Assembly: GCA_028289375.1 (NCBI GenBank)
Contig: JANQQK010000046.1
Location: forward strand, 1-64,000
Direction of reading: 5' to 3'
Length of the DNA: 64,000 nt
From: Phycisphaerae bacterium
GTDB taxonomy: Bacteria; Planctomycetota; Phycisphaerae; UBA1845
Below the pieces are notes generated by a model. It saw only the letters and a program-made list of their open reading frames with translations. It was not told where the DNA came from and did not search any database. This document shows, in pieces, positions 44,554 through 52,770 of the stretch. Position 1 is the first letter of the stretch, and every line of letters begins with the position of its first letter. The position numbers and the translations under genes were made by a program.

Positions 44554-45735
44554 TTACGCGTCGCCGTCGGCGGCCACCTCGACGGCGAGGATGGTGATGT
44601 CATCCTCGGGCGTGAGCGATCCGTGCTCGTTTTCCAGTTTGTCGACCACGCTCGCGGTCAGGTCGGACACCGGACGATCCGCGGCGGCGGCGAGAACATC
44701 GATGTGGCCGGTGAGCGGTTTATTGTGATCGGTATTGAGACTTTCGAAGGCGGCTTCCATCCCGTCGGTGTAGAGGATGATCTTGTCGCCGGGATGGAGT
44801 TGCACCGTGGCGGTGTCGATCTCGACACCTTCGAAAAGCCCGAGCAGACCACCGCCCGATTCCAGTTCAACCGTCCGGCCATTGGTGTAATGCAGGGGGT
44901 ATGGATGTCCGCCGCGGGCGTAGCGCATTTCGAGCGTCTTCGTGTTGACCAGGCAGTAGGCGGCCGTGACGAACTGGCAATTGGGCAGACAGTGCTCCGC
45001 CAATGCGTTGTTGAGATGTTGCAGGGCTTCGTGCGGTTCGAGCAGCGTGAAATCGTCGCCCTCGATCAGCTTGGTGTTGAGCGCTCGTCGGATGAACATC
45101 GTGAGCAGACCGGCGGCCATGCCGTGCCCGACGGCGTCTGCGATGTAGAAGCCGATATGGTCTTCGTCGACGCGCTGAATATCGAATACATCTCCGGATA
45201 CCCAGGTCGCTGGTCGGTAGACGTGGCTGAACTTGAGCGGTCCCATGCGTTCGATGTCGCGTGGCAGGAAGTCTTTCTGCAGCCGCGAGGCGAGGCGCAT
45301 TTCGTCGTCAACCTCGCGGAAGTGATTGGTCAGCCGATCACCGAGTTTCTGCATGTGTGCGAGTTCATGCTCCACGAGCTTGATGTGGCTGCGAAAACGT
45401 GTGAGCAGGGCCAATTGTCGCGTGATCTCGCCCGGGGTGATGTCGGCGGAGAAGGAGCCAATCAGCGGACAGGTGCCCGTGGCGCGGTCGTCGACCATCT
45501 CACCGAGCACAAGCGTGGCGATGCGGTTGCTGTCGGCGTAACGGATGAACTTGCGAAACGCTGGCGTATCGGACGACTGGTTCTCGACGACGAGTGCGTC
45601 GAACTCCGCAGCCTGCACGAGCGACTGGGCGGACTCGATATCGGACGCGTAGTCGACCGTCCACTCGCTGCCGTCGGGTGATGTTCCAACCTGTGCGGGA
45701 AGCCCTTCGCGGGTTCCGACCATAAGCACATGCAT
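44554..45735 (-). CDS. SpoIIE-type PP2C phosphatase with degenerate receiver domain
   Basis: A 393-residue protein. Residues 1-115 resemble a response-regulator receiver, but the phosphoacceptor Asp is replaced by Glu51 (DALVVENQSSD) and the N-terminal acidic pair is absent. The C-terminal SpoIIE domain (about 150-390) has SGDVFDI, GFYIADAVGHGMAAGLLTMF, AYCLVNTKTLEMRYARGGHP, IILYTDGMEAAF and PEDDITILAVEV, giving the metal-binding Asp set. Such proteins dephosphorylate anti-sigma antagonists in partner-switching networks. No anti-sigma antagonist (STAS) gene is near. The start is the ATG at 45735. Confidence 0.92.
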   Translation of the reverse strand: MHVLMVGTREGLPAQVGTSPDGSEWTVDYASDIESAQSLVQAAEFDALVVENQSSDTPAFRKFIRYADSNRIATLVLGEMVDDRATGTCPLIGSFSADITPGEITRQLALLTRFRSHIKLVEHELAHMQKLGDRLTNHFREVDDEMRLASRLQKDFLPRDIERMGPLKFSHVYRPATWVSGDVFDIQRVDEDHIGFYIADAVGHGMAAGLLTMFIRRALNTKLIEGDDFTLLEPHEALQHLNNALAEHCLPNCQFVTAAYCLVNTKTLEMRYARGGHPYPLHYTNGRTVELESGGGLLGLFEGVEIDTATVQLHPGDKIILYTDGMEAAFESLNTDHNKPLTGHIDVLAAAADRPVSDLTASVVDKLENEHGSLTPEDDITILAVEVAADGDA

Positions 45736-45820
45736 GAGTTGACCGCTCCAGAAAGTCGCCGACAGGCCGATAATGCGAGACCCCGCCCGATCGGTCCGGC
45801 GACACTGGTGCGTCGGAATG

Positions 45821-46858
45821 TTACTGGGCGCGCTTTAGGATGGCTTCTGGGATTTGGACGAACTGACCTGCGGTGATGCCTTCACGCGTGAGGACGCCTT
45901 CCCGCAATTCGAGCGCATAGCGGTATAACCCGCTCGGACGTACGGTCGTTTCGTCGAGCGCGGTCATGGTGAACGTGTCGACGATCATGCCGTCGACATT
46001 GACGAAGGCGATGTCAAGGTTGATGTACGTGTTGCGCATAAAGAACCCGCCAAGCTGGTCGGACGTGAACACAAACCACATGCCCCGCTCAAAGCCATCG
46101 TCAAACGGCTGCATCTCGTCGATGCCGACGAACATCAGACCCTTGGCGCGTTCGGTGGCGTCGTCGGCGATCCAGGCGCGAACGGGCAGCTCGGTTCCGT
46201 CGAAATCGTCGAGGCTTGCACCGCCCACGCGCAGTTCGACGGTTTCCATGCGCTCGATCGGGTTGCGATCAGCCGCACCGGGCAGTTGCAGGATGTCGGC
46301 GCTGGTGGCGGCTCCGCTCAGTAAGGTGTCACCCGTCAGCTCCCACCGGCAGTCAATTTCCACGTTGAGCGAACCCTCCACCGCGCCGGCGGACGAGCCT
46401 GTCGAGTTGAGCGTGTAGGTGATGCCCCCGAATCCGTTCGGAACGTAGGCATCCGTCTTGGGACCGAAGACGCGGAGGGATTGGCCTTCGCCAAGGTCGA
46501 AGTTGATAAAACCTGTCGAGCTGACGACGACGCCGTCCACGTCGGTGACCACGCGCGTGGCTGTCCAGCGCGCATCGATGCCGGCCGTGCTGAGCGTGGT
46601 GACGTCACCGGGCAGTATTTCGCGCGATCCGAGAATCGGTACGCCGGTCTCGCCGATGGCGACCGTGGTCGGGGCGTCGGCGGATTCGCTTGCGGTTTGA
46701 TCATCCAGGTCGAGCGTGAACGTGCAGGAACCGTCGCCGGTGTAGGAACCGCGAACCAGCGGCGACGGTGCGATGCGCGTGACCATCGGTGGTTCGAACT
46801 CACAGCCGACCAACATCACCGCCAACGCGACTGCAGCAAACGAAACCATCCGTTGCAT
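45821..46858 (-). CDS. Lipoprotein with unique N-terminal domain fused to DUF192
   Basis: A 345-residue lipoprotein with the lipobox VMLVGC near residue 19. About residues 30-225 form a domain that I do not recognise, beta-rich and including GDGSCTFTLDLDDQTASESA and DAYVPNGFGGITYTLNST. The last 120 residues are DUF192, with ERAKGLMFVGIDEMQPFDDG, GMWFVFTSDQLGGFFMRNTY and INLDIAFVNVDGMIVDTFTM. Its ATG overlaps the stop of the upstream DUF192 gene by one base (TAATG), so they are translationally coupled. DUF192 proteins are small periplasmic or surface proteins of unknown function. Confidence 0.85.
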   Translation of the reverse strand: MQRMVSFAAVALAVMLVGCEFEPPMVTRIAPSPLVRGSYTGDGSCTFTLDLDDQTASESADAPTTVAIGETGVPILGSREILPGDVTTLSTAGIDARWTATRVVTDVDGVVVSSTGFINFDLGEGQSLRVFGPKTDAYVPNGFGGITYTLNSTGSSAGAVEGSLNVEIDCRWELTGDTLLSGAATSADILQLPGAADRNPIERMETVELRVGGASLDDFDGTELPVRAWIADDATERAKGLMFVGIDEMQPFDDGFERGMWFVFTSDQLGGFFMRNTYINLDIAFVNVDGMIVDTFTMTALDETTVRPSGLYRYALELREGVLTREGITAGQFVQIPEAILKRAQ

Positions 46859-47376
46859 TACTTGATGTCCTTCTTGGCGTCCTCGGGGATTTTGACGATG
46901 TCGCCGCGCTTGACGCCATACTTCTTGAAGATGCCCGACTTGACCTCGAGCACATAGCGGTAGGCGGTGTGGGGTGCGTGATTACGCTCGTCCAGCGCCG
47001 CCATCGTGAACGCGTCGACGATCTTGCCATCCTTGTCGATGAACGCGATGTCCAGATCAATCACCGTGTTTCGCATCCAGAAGCCATGTCTCTGGTTCTT
47101 GCGAAACAGAAACACCATGCCCCGTTCGACGCCCTTGGAGACGGGTTCCATCTGGTCCTTGGTCACGAACATCAACCCGCGTGCACGCTCCTCGTTCGTG
47201 TTGGCGATCCACGCCTGCACTTTCAGATCGCCGACCTGCACGGTTGTCGTCCCGAGCTTGTCGAGCACATTCGGTTCGTTCGGAGCGCACCCCGCCATCA
47301 GCCAGGACAACATCATCAACCACCCTGTCATTAGAATCCGCATCCTTCCGCTACCATGTCCTCGACGTCCCCGCAT
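46858..47376 (-). CDS. DUF192 lipoprotein
   Basis: A protein of about 172 residues whose signal ends in a lipobox, LMAGC. The DUF192 domain fills the rest: EERARGLMFVTKDQMEPVSK, GMVFLFRKNQRHGFWMRNTV and IDLDIAFIDKDGKIVDAFTM. It ends with a basic helix (FKKYGVKRGDIVKIPEDAKK). The start could be the ATG at 47376 overlapping the gatB stop (TGATG), which favours coupling, or the ATG at 47340; neither has a strong ribosome binding site. The neighbouring DUF192-fusion gene suggests duplication of the module. Confidence 0.85.
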   Translation of the reverse strand: MRGRRGHGSGRMRILMTGWLMMLSWLMAGCAPNEPNVLDKLGTTTVQVGDLKVQAWIANTNEERARGLMFVTKDQMEPVSKGVERGMVFLFRKNQRHGFWMRNTVIDLDIAFIDKDGKIVDAFTMAALDERNHAPHTAYRYVLEVKSGIFKKYGVKRGDIVKIPEDAKKDIK

Positions 47377-48860
47377 CACTTGGCCATCTCATCCAGTCGC
47401 GTTTGAATCAACTCACCAACAAGCTTCGGATCGGCCTTCCCGCCTGAAATCCGCATTACCTGGCCACGCAGGAAACCGGCCGCTTTCGCCGCCTTCTTGG
47501 GATTGCCGACTGCGTCTTTCACCGCCTGCTCATTATCGGCAAACGCCTGATCCACCCAGGCTTCGGTCTGACCCTTGTCCTGCACGACGATCAGGCCCAA
47601 CTGCTCTGCCAGCGCCTTCGGATCGTCATCGGTCTCAAGCATCTTCGCAGCCAGTTTGTTGGCGGCGGTTGCACTGACTGTTCCCTCGTCGACGAGCTTC
47701 GCCAGACCAGCCACGCGCTCGGCGGTCAGTCCCAACTTACCCACTGATACCTCGCGATCGTTCGCGAGTTTCGCCCAGACGTTGAGAAAATGTTTGCCGA
47801 GCGTTTCGGCCGATCCGCCATCTGCAATCGCGCCGTCAAACAGATCAGCCGTCGCGCGGTCGACCACGATCGCAGCGGCATCCTGGTCCGACAGACGATA
47901 CGCATCGACAAGTCGCTGACGCCGGTCCTGCGGAAGTTCTGGCATCGAGGCGCGGACACCGTCGAGGAAGTCCGGCGTGAATGTGACGGGCACGAGATCG
48001 GGGTCGGGGAAATAGCGATAATCGTGGGCGGCTTCCTTACCACGCTGGAAAACCGTCGTTCCGCGATCATCGTCCCAGCCACGATTCTCGTTCGGCCGCT
48101 CTTTGAACAGGTATCCCGGGTCAGCCAGCCAGTCCTGAACCTGCCGGCGGTATTCGTATTCGATGGCTGATCGCACCGACCGGAAGCTGTTGAGGTTCTT
48201 CACTTCCGAGATGGGCGTGCGGTATTCCCTGCCATCGTGGTGGATGGAAACGTTGATGTTCGGCTCGAAGCGCATTTGGCCCATCTGCATGTTGCCGTGC
48301 GACACGCCGAGATAGGTGACCAGCTTCTGCAGTTCCGTGCAGAAGGCGAACGCGTCGCCGGCGTCGTGGATGTCCGGCTCGGTCACGATCTCCAGCAGCG
48401 GCGTGCCCGCGCGGTTCAAGTCCACCAGACTGCAACCCGGCACATCGTGCAGATTCTTGCCTGCGTCTTCCTCCAGATGCGCACGAATGATCCCGACGCT
48501 GCGCTCTTCACCATCGACGTTGAACCGGAACCGCCCATCGTGCGACAGCGGCAGATCGTATTGACTGATCTGGTAGTTCTTCGGCAGGTCGGGATAGTAG
48601 TAGCTCTTCCGATCCCACTTGGTATAGGTCGAAATGTCGCATTCGAGCGCCATCCCCGTCAGCACCGACATTTCCACGGCCCGACGATTCATCACGGGCA
48701 ACGAACCGGGCAGCCCCAGACACGTGGGGCAATTCCGCGTGTTCGGATCGGCTCCGAACGTCAACTCGCAGGGACAGAACATCTTCGTCCGCGTCGCAAG
48801 CTGCACGTGGATCTCAAACCCAACGATCAGCGTCGTTTGAATGTCCGCGTCGGTGACCAT
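47376..48860 (-). CDS. gatB: Aspartyl/glutamyl-tRNA amidotransferase subunit B
   Basis: A 494-residue GatB, which phosphorylates Asp- or Glu-tRNA and supplies the tRNA-bound part of the GatCAB amidotransferase. It has IVGFEIHVQLATRTKMFC at the start with the zinc Cys set CPCELTFGADPNTRNCPTC, then SYYYPDLPKNYQISQYD, the RTPISEVKNLNSFRSV region and the YqeY-like helical tail (GNPKKAAKAAGFLRGQVMRI). GatA and GatC are not in this window. The stop overlaps the start of the downstream DUF192 gene. The start is ATG 48860. Confidence 0.96.
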   Translation of the reverse strand: MVTDADIQTTLIVGFEIHVQLATRTKMFCPCELTFGADPNTRNCPTCLGLPGSLPVMNRRAVEMSVLTGMALECDISTYTKWDRKSYYYPDLPKNYQISQYDLPLSHDGRFRFNVDGEERSVGIIRAHLEEDAGKNLHDVPGCSLVDLNRAGTPLLEIVTEPDIHDAGDAFAFCTELQKLVTYLGVSHGNMQMGQMRFEPNINVSIHHDGREYRTPISEVKNLNSFRSVRSAIEYEYRRQVQDWLADPGYLFKERPNENRGWDDDRGTTVFQRGKEAAHDYRYFPDPDLVPVTFTPDFLDGVRASMPELPQDRRQRLVDAYRLSDQDAAAIVVDRATADLFDGAIADGGSAETLGKHFLNVWAKLANDREVSVGKLGLTAERVAGLAKLVDEGTVSATAANKLAAKMLETDDDPKALAEQLGLIVVQDKGQTEAWVDQAFADNEQAVKDAVGNPKKAAKAAGFLRGQVMRISGGKADPKLVGELIQTRLDEMAK

Positions 48861-48929
48861 GACGTACCCGCTATGACCCGATTTCGACTGCAGAAGTCGC
48901 TATCTGACAGATGGTTCAGTCTAGCGGAA

Positions 48930-49685
48930 TCAGAGGCGACTGGCGATCGCCATCGCAAGGGGGCTGACGAGCAGCGGGACGACCTTCTCACTGGCCAGTT
49001 CGTCGGCATGGTCGAAGAGTCGCTCGACGGTGGCGACCAGCGCCTTGTCGGTGTCGACGTTCCAGTATTTTCGCATGGTCAGGAAGACGCTGAGCGCCTG
49101 CCGCTCATATTCTCCCATGCGCACTTCGAACGTCGTCGTCCGCGACTTGGTCTCGACATAGGCTTGCAGGTCGCATTCCTCGTTGATGGCGATGCCGAAG
49201 TAAGGCTGGGCGTCGATGGCGTGGCGGGAATCGTCACCGAGCACGATTTGCCCCAACGGGTGGTCCGACCAGAGCGTCTCTGCGACGAGTTGATCATGGT
49301 TGCCGCGGTACTCCAGATCGAACCCGTAGATCAGCTCGAGATGGTCGTAGTCCAACTCGCTGAACGTCAGGTGATAGGGCGCCTGTTCGAGAATCAGGTG
49401 AGCCAGTCGACGCACATCATCGATATCGGGCGGTCCGAAAAACCCGAGCCGCAGACTTCCCGGCTCCAATCGCAACCATCGCCGCGACGCGCTGACTCCA
49501 GGATCCTCCTCGAGAATCAGACAGCCATCCTCTCGGCGGCGAAACTTGTTCATGGTGGGGATTTCGCGGCGGATGCGGTCGAAAAAATGCAGCACGGTTT
49601 CGCGCTCGAGGGGCATGTCGAGCTTGAGGAACAGCCGACAACTCACGAAGAAATCATCGCACACCGCATTGAAATCGACACTCAT
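48930..49685 (-). CDS. Conserved hypothetical protein
   Basis: A 251-residue soluble protein with no signal and no motif I can name. It contains LDYDHLELIYGFDLEYRGNH and EVRMGEYERQALSVFLTMRK. The alternation of acidic loops and beta-like strands suggests a globular cytoplasmic protein. I chose the ATG at 49685 because GAGG lies five bases upstream; the frame extends further upstream without support. It starts divergently from the gene at 49874 and is followed by gatB after about 70 bases on the same strand, but the operon link is uncertain. Confidence 0.7.
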   Translation of the reverse strand: MSVDFNAVCDDFFVSCRLFLKLDMPLERETVLHFFDRIRREIPTMNKFRRREDGCLILEEDPGVSASRRWLRLEPGSLRLGFFGPPDIDDVRRLAHLILEQAPYHLTFSELDYDHLELIYGFDLEYRGNHDQLVAETLWSDHPLGQIVLGDDSRHAIDAQPYFGIAINEECDLQAYVETKSRTTTFEVRMGEYERQALSVFLTMRKYWNVDTDKALVATVERLFDHADELASEKVVPLLVSPLAMAIASRL

Positions 49686-49873
49686 GACGTCCTCGCCTTC
49701 AGGCCCGAAATGCCGCGACGTCCACACAAAGACCGCTGCCGGTGATTATTATCTACCATTCAGACGGTGGCAACAACGACTTTTTCCGCCATCCGGACAC
49801 ATTCCGCATTGGTCGCCAAACCCTCACAGGCCGATAGAATATCACGCAACAGCACCGACATCAGGAGGCACGC

Positions 49874-50617
49874 ATGGACACCCTCGTCTCACCACAAACC
49901 ACCGATCGCATCGTCCGCACGCTGCTGCGTGCGTTGCTCTTTGCCGGGTTTGCAGGCTTCTTCGCCTACGATGGCTTCATCGGTTACCCGCAGGACAACC
50001 TCGAAAAGGCCGCAGAGAAACTCGATCCGATTCCCGATGAACTGCCGCCAATGTCAGACACGCTGACTGTCGCCCAGTGTGACGAGATCACCAAGGACGC
50101 AAAGGAGAATCGGCGTACGCGGTCGAACATCGTTGAAAAGATTGGTGAGCCCGGTTGGACGTCGCCACGCGGCGATGAAATGGTCTACTTCGCCAAGTCG
50201 GGCACGTTCACCATCAATCTGCGTGGCGACCTCGTCATCGGCGCGAGCTACAAGAAAGGCGTGCACGATGCCAACTCGCTTGTCACCCAGAAGGTCATCG
50301 CCATTGTGTTGACGCCGATCGCCCTGTGGCAACTCATCGAATTCCTGCTCGCCCTGACCGGACGAACCGTCATCACCGATCGCGAGTTGAAACTTCGAGG
50401 CCGCAAACCGATCCCGCTCTCTGATATCAGCCACATCGATGTCGCGCTGTGGGACAAGAAGGGCATTGTGGAACTAACCTACACCGACAATGGCCAGGAT
50501 CAGAAGGTCAAGATCGACGACTACCGCATCCGAGATTTCCGCCCGCTCATGGACAAGATCTGTTCCGGCGCAAATCTCGAAAACACCCTGCCGCCGCCGA
50601 AGGACAAATCCTCCTAA
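49874..50617 (+). CDS. Hypothetical membrane protein
   Basis: A 247-residue protein with an N-terminal membrane helix (TLLRALLFAGFAGFFAYDGF) and a second near residues 140-160 (VIAIVLTPIALWQLIEFLLAL). Between them is a soluble domain (EKIGEPGWTSPRGDEMVYFA, FTINLRGDLVIGASYKKG). A further soluble domain follows the second helix (RELKLRGRKPIPLSDISHID), resembling a PH-like or bPH fold. A strong site, AGGAGG, is five bases before the ATG. The function is unknown. Confidence 0.75.
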   Translation: MDTLVSPQTTDRIVRTLLRALLFAGFAGFFAYDGFIGYPQDNLEKAAEKLDPIPDELPPMSDTLTVAQCDEITKDAKENRRTRSNIVEKIGEPGWTSPRGDEMVYFAKSGTFTINLRGDLVIGASYKKGVHDANSLVTQKVIAIVLTPIALWQLIEFLLALTGRTVITDRELKLRGRKPIPLSDISHIDVALWDKKGIVELTYTDNGQDQKVKIDDYRIRDFRPLMDKICSGANLENTLPPPKDKSS

Positions 50618-50665
50618 AGACCCGCTTCGAGTCTCACGTGGCGCCGCGACATGAACTCCTGACAA

Positions 50666-51208
50666 TCACGCATGATCCAGGGTCTGGAAAATCCGGTCGA
50701 CGATGTCACTGCTTGAGCCGTCGTCCGTCGATATGACCAGATCCGCCCACTTGCGATAGATTGGTTCGCGCTGGGCGAGCACGTGGCGGACCTCGTCGAC
50801 GCCAATCAACGACGTCAACGCAGGCCTCGCGCCGCGGCTTGAGGCGTCGGCGGATATGCGCTCGTACAGCACCTCAGCGGGAGCGGTCAGCCAGACGATC
50901 GTGCCGAGACGCCGCAGGACGTGCATGTTCGCGTCGGCCAACACCGCCCCACCACCGACGCTGATGACCGCAGGCCGCTTGCCTTCGAGATCGGCAATCG
51001 CTTCAGATTCAAGCTCGCGAAATCCCGCTTCACCATGTTGCTCGAAGATCTCGGCGATGGATTGCCCGACGTCGCGCACGACGAGCGCATCGGTGTCGAC
51101 AAACGGCATCTTCAAACGCTCTGCCAACTGCTTGCCGACGGTCGTCTTGCCCGAACCGCGGTAACCGATCAGCACCACACCTGCCCCACGATTTTCACCG
51201 GACATCAA
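50666..51208 (-). CDS. aroK: Shikimate kinase
   Basis: A 180-residue enzyme phosphorylating shikimate at the 3-hydroxyl with ATP. The P-loop is GYRGSGKTT near residues 15-23, and the shikimate-binding Asp is in DTDALVVRDVG. The acidic and Arg motifs GFRELESEA and the conserved VGGGAVL are present, and the lid is near SSRGARPALTS. The start overlaps the aroDE stop by four bases (ATGA), so translation is coupled. It is the last gene of the four-gene minus-strand run. Confidence 0.95.
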   Translation of the reverse strand: MMSGENRGAGVVLIGYRGSGKTTVGKQLAERLKMPFVDTDALVVRDVGQSIAEIFEQHGEAGFRELESEAIADLEGKRPAVISVGGGAVLADANMHVLRRLGTIVWLTAPAEVLYERISADASSRGARPALTSLIGVDEVRHVLAQREPIYRKWADLVISTDDGSSSDIVDRIFQTLDHA

Positions 51209-52758
51209 GCGTCACCTTCGGTCAGCAGCCCGGCGACGGTGGTGGCCATTCGTTCGACATCGCACGGCAACTGCGTCCAGAACTCGTACTGCATCGCAGC
51301 CTGCCCGATGAACATGGCTGCCCCGTCGACCGTGACGCAACCGGTGGCGGCTGCATCCCGCAGCAGCTTTGTCTGGCGCGGTCGGTAAACGGTATCGAAA
51401 ACGATCGTGTCGGATCGCAACGACTCGATCGGCATCGGCGTGGCGTCGACATCGGGCCACATGCCGACGCTCGTGCAGTTGATCAGCACCTTGCCTTCCG
51501 CCCCGGTGCGTTCATCCCAGGGGTTGGCCTGACACTCGAAATCACCGGAAAGTCGTTGCGCCCGTTCCGCGTTGCGGTTGTAGATCGTGACCTTCGCCCC
51601 GCATTCCACCAGCCCAGCCACCACCGCCCGTGCGACCCCACCCGCACCAAGAACGTCAATCGGCAGTCCCTCCAGCGCATCATCGTCGGCTTGCATGACC
51701 GACAGCAGGGCATCGACGGCTGCGGGTGCGTCGGTGTTGCAACCCCAGATCTCACCGTCTTCGATGCGAATCGTGTTGACCGCGCCCATCACGTCGGCAG
51801 GTGGATCAACACGATCTCCCAGGTATCGCCACGCATGCTCCTTGTGCGGCAAGGTCACGCTGAACCCACGGGCATCAAGCCACTCATATTCGAGACAGCG
51901 ATCCAGAAATGCGGCGAAGCAGTCGTAGGTTGGCTCAACCAACAATGGCAGATAGACGCCGGGCACGTTGTCGGCTGCGAAAAGTTCATTGAACAGATAT
52001 GGGCTTAGCGAGTGGGCAACCGGGTGGCCGATGACGCCGAAGAGCTGCGTGCCCGGGCTGATCGTATTCCAGCGGTACAGCGATTTCATGGTATCCAGCG
52101 TCGGTTGGCCCGGCGCGGTCGCACTGGAATCGTCAAACGAACAGAACGTTCCGAATGCGTCGAACTTTTTGGCGAGGACGCGCGATAGCAGACCCGTTTC
52201 GCCCATGCACAGTGCGATGGTGTCTTTCGATGCGCTTCGCAGGATGTCGAAGGCGTCGAGGTTGCAGAGGACGTCGGCTGCCTGCCAGCAAAGTTTGGTG
52301 ACCATCGACTGCGGAACGGCGCTCATCTCGGCAGCGCGGGCGGCTGGTTCTTCGGGACGGGTGACAAAGTCGTGATCGGAGAGGATCAACGATGGCGGAT
52401 GGGCGGCGCCTCCGGAATCGGTGACGGGTTGACCGAGCATGCCTCGAGAGGCCGCCGATGATTGCCACTCCCTGTATTCAAAGTCGACGAATCCCTCACC
52501 GGGACGACCGGCCCGCAGCAACGTCTCGGCACGCCGATCCGGCGGGTCGTTCGCATGTCCCCCCTCGTCGACCGATCGGCAGGTCACGATCCACTTGCCG
52601 GTGGGGAGGGCATCGGCAATGCCTGCGGTGGTCTGATTCGGACGTAGCGTGTCCAGACGCAGTTCAACAGCGTCGGCGCCGCGCTCCAGCGCGTCGGCTG
52701 CTCGCCGCAGCATCTCCTCGGTGGTGTCAGCCGAAATCGAGGCAATAAGAAGGGTCAC
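51205..52758 (-). CDS. aroDE: Fused 3-dehydroquinate dehydratase (type I) and shikimate dehydrogenase
   Basis: A protein of about 517 residues that combines AroD and AroE, converting 3-dehydroquinate to shikimate in one chain. The AroD part (about 1-220) has TLLIASISADTTEEM, LILSDHDF and the Schiff-base Lys in MVTKLCWQAADV. The AroE part (about 235-517) has FGVIGHPVAHSLSPYLFNEL, FSVTLPHKEHAW, the nucleotide-binding GAGGVARAVVAGL and NCTSVGMWPD. It ends with DTVYRPRQTKLL and GQAAMQYEFW. The GTG at 52758 is favoured since AGGTGG lies eight bases upstream; an earlier in-frame GTG at 52770 directly follows the previous stop. Fusions of this order are known in plants and some bacteria. Confidence 0.95.
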   Translation of the reverse strand: MTLLIASISADTTEEMLRRAADALERGADAVELRLDTLRPNQTTAGIADALPTGKWIVTCRSVDEGGHANDPPDRRAETLLRAGRPGEGFVDFEYREWQSSAASRGMLGQPVTDSGGAAHPPSLILSDHDFVTRPEEPAARAAEMSAVPQSMVTKLCWQAADVLCNLDAFDILRSASKDTIALCMGETGLLSRVLAKKFDAFGTFCSFDDSSATAPGQPTLDTMKSLYRWNTISPGTQLFGVIGHPVAHSLSPYLFNELFAADNVPGVYLPLLVEPTYDCFAAFLDRCLEYEWLDARGFSVTLPHKEHAWRYLGDRVDPPADVMGAVNTIRIEDGEIWGCNTDAPAAVDALLSVMQADDDALEGLPIDVLGAGGVARAVVAGLVECGAKVTIYNRNAERAQRLSGDFECQANPWDERTGAEGKVLINCTSVGMWPDVDATPMPIESLRSDTIVFDTVYRPRQTKLLRDAAATGCVTVDGAAMFIGQAAMQYEFWTQLPCDVERMATTVAGLLTEGDA

Positions 52759-52770
52759 GCAGTTGCCCAC

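Noticed and set aside
48237-49745. Long plus-strand open frame opposite gatB and the conserved hypothetical gene
   Set aside because: It crosses two genes on the other strand, one of which is certainly gatB, and has no domain.
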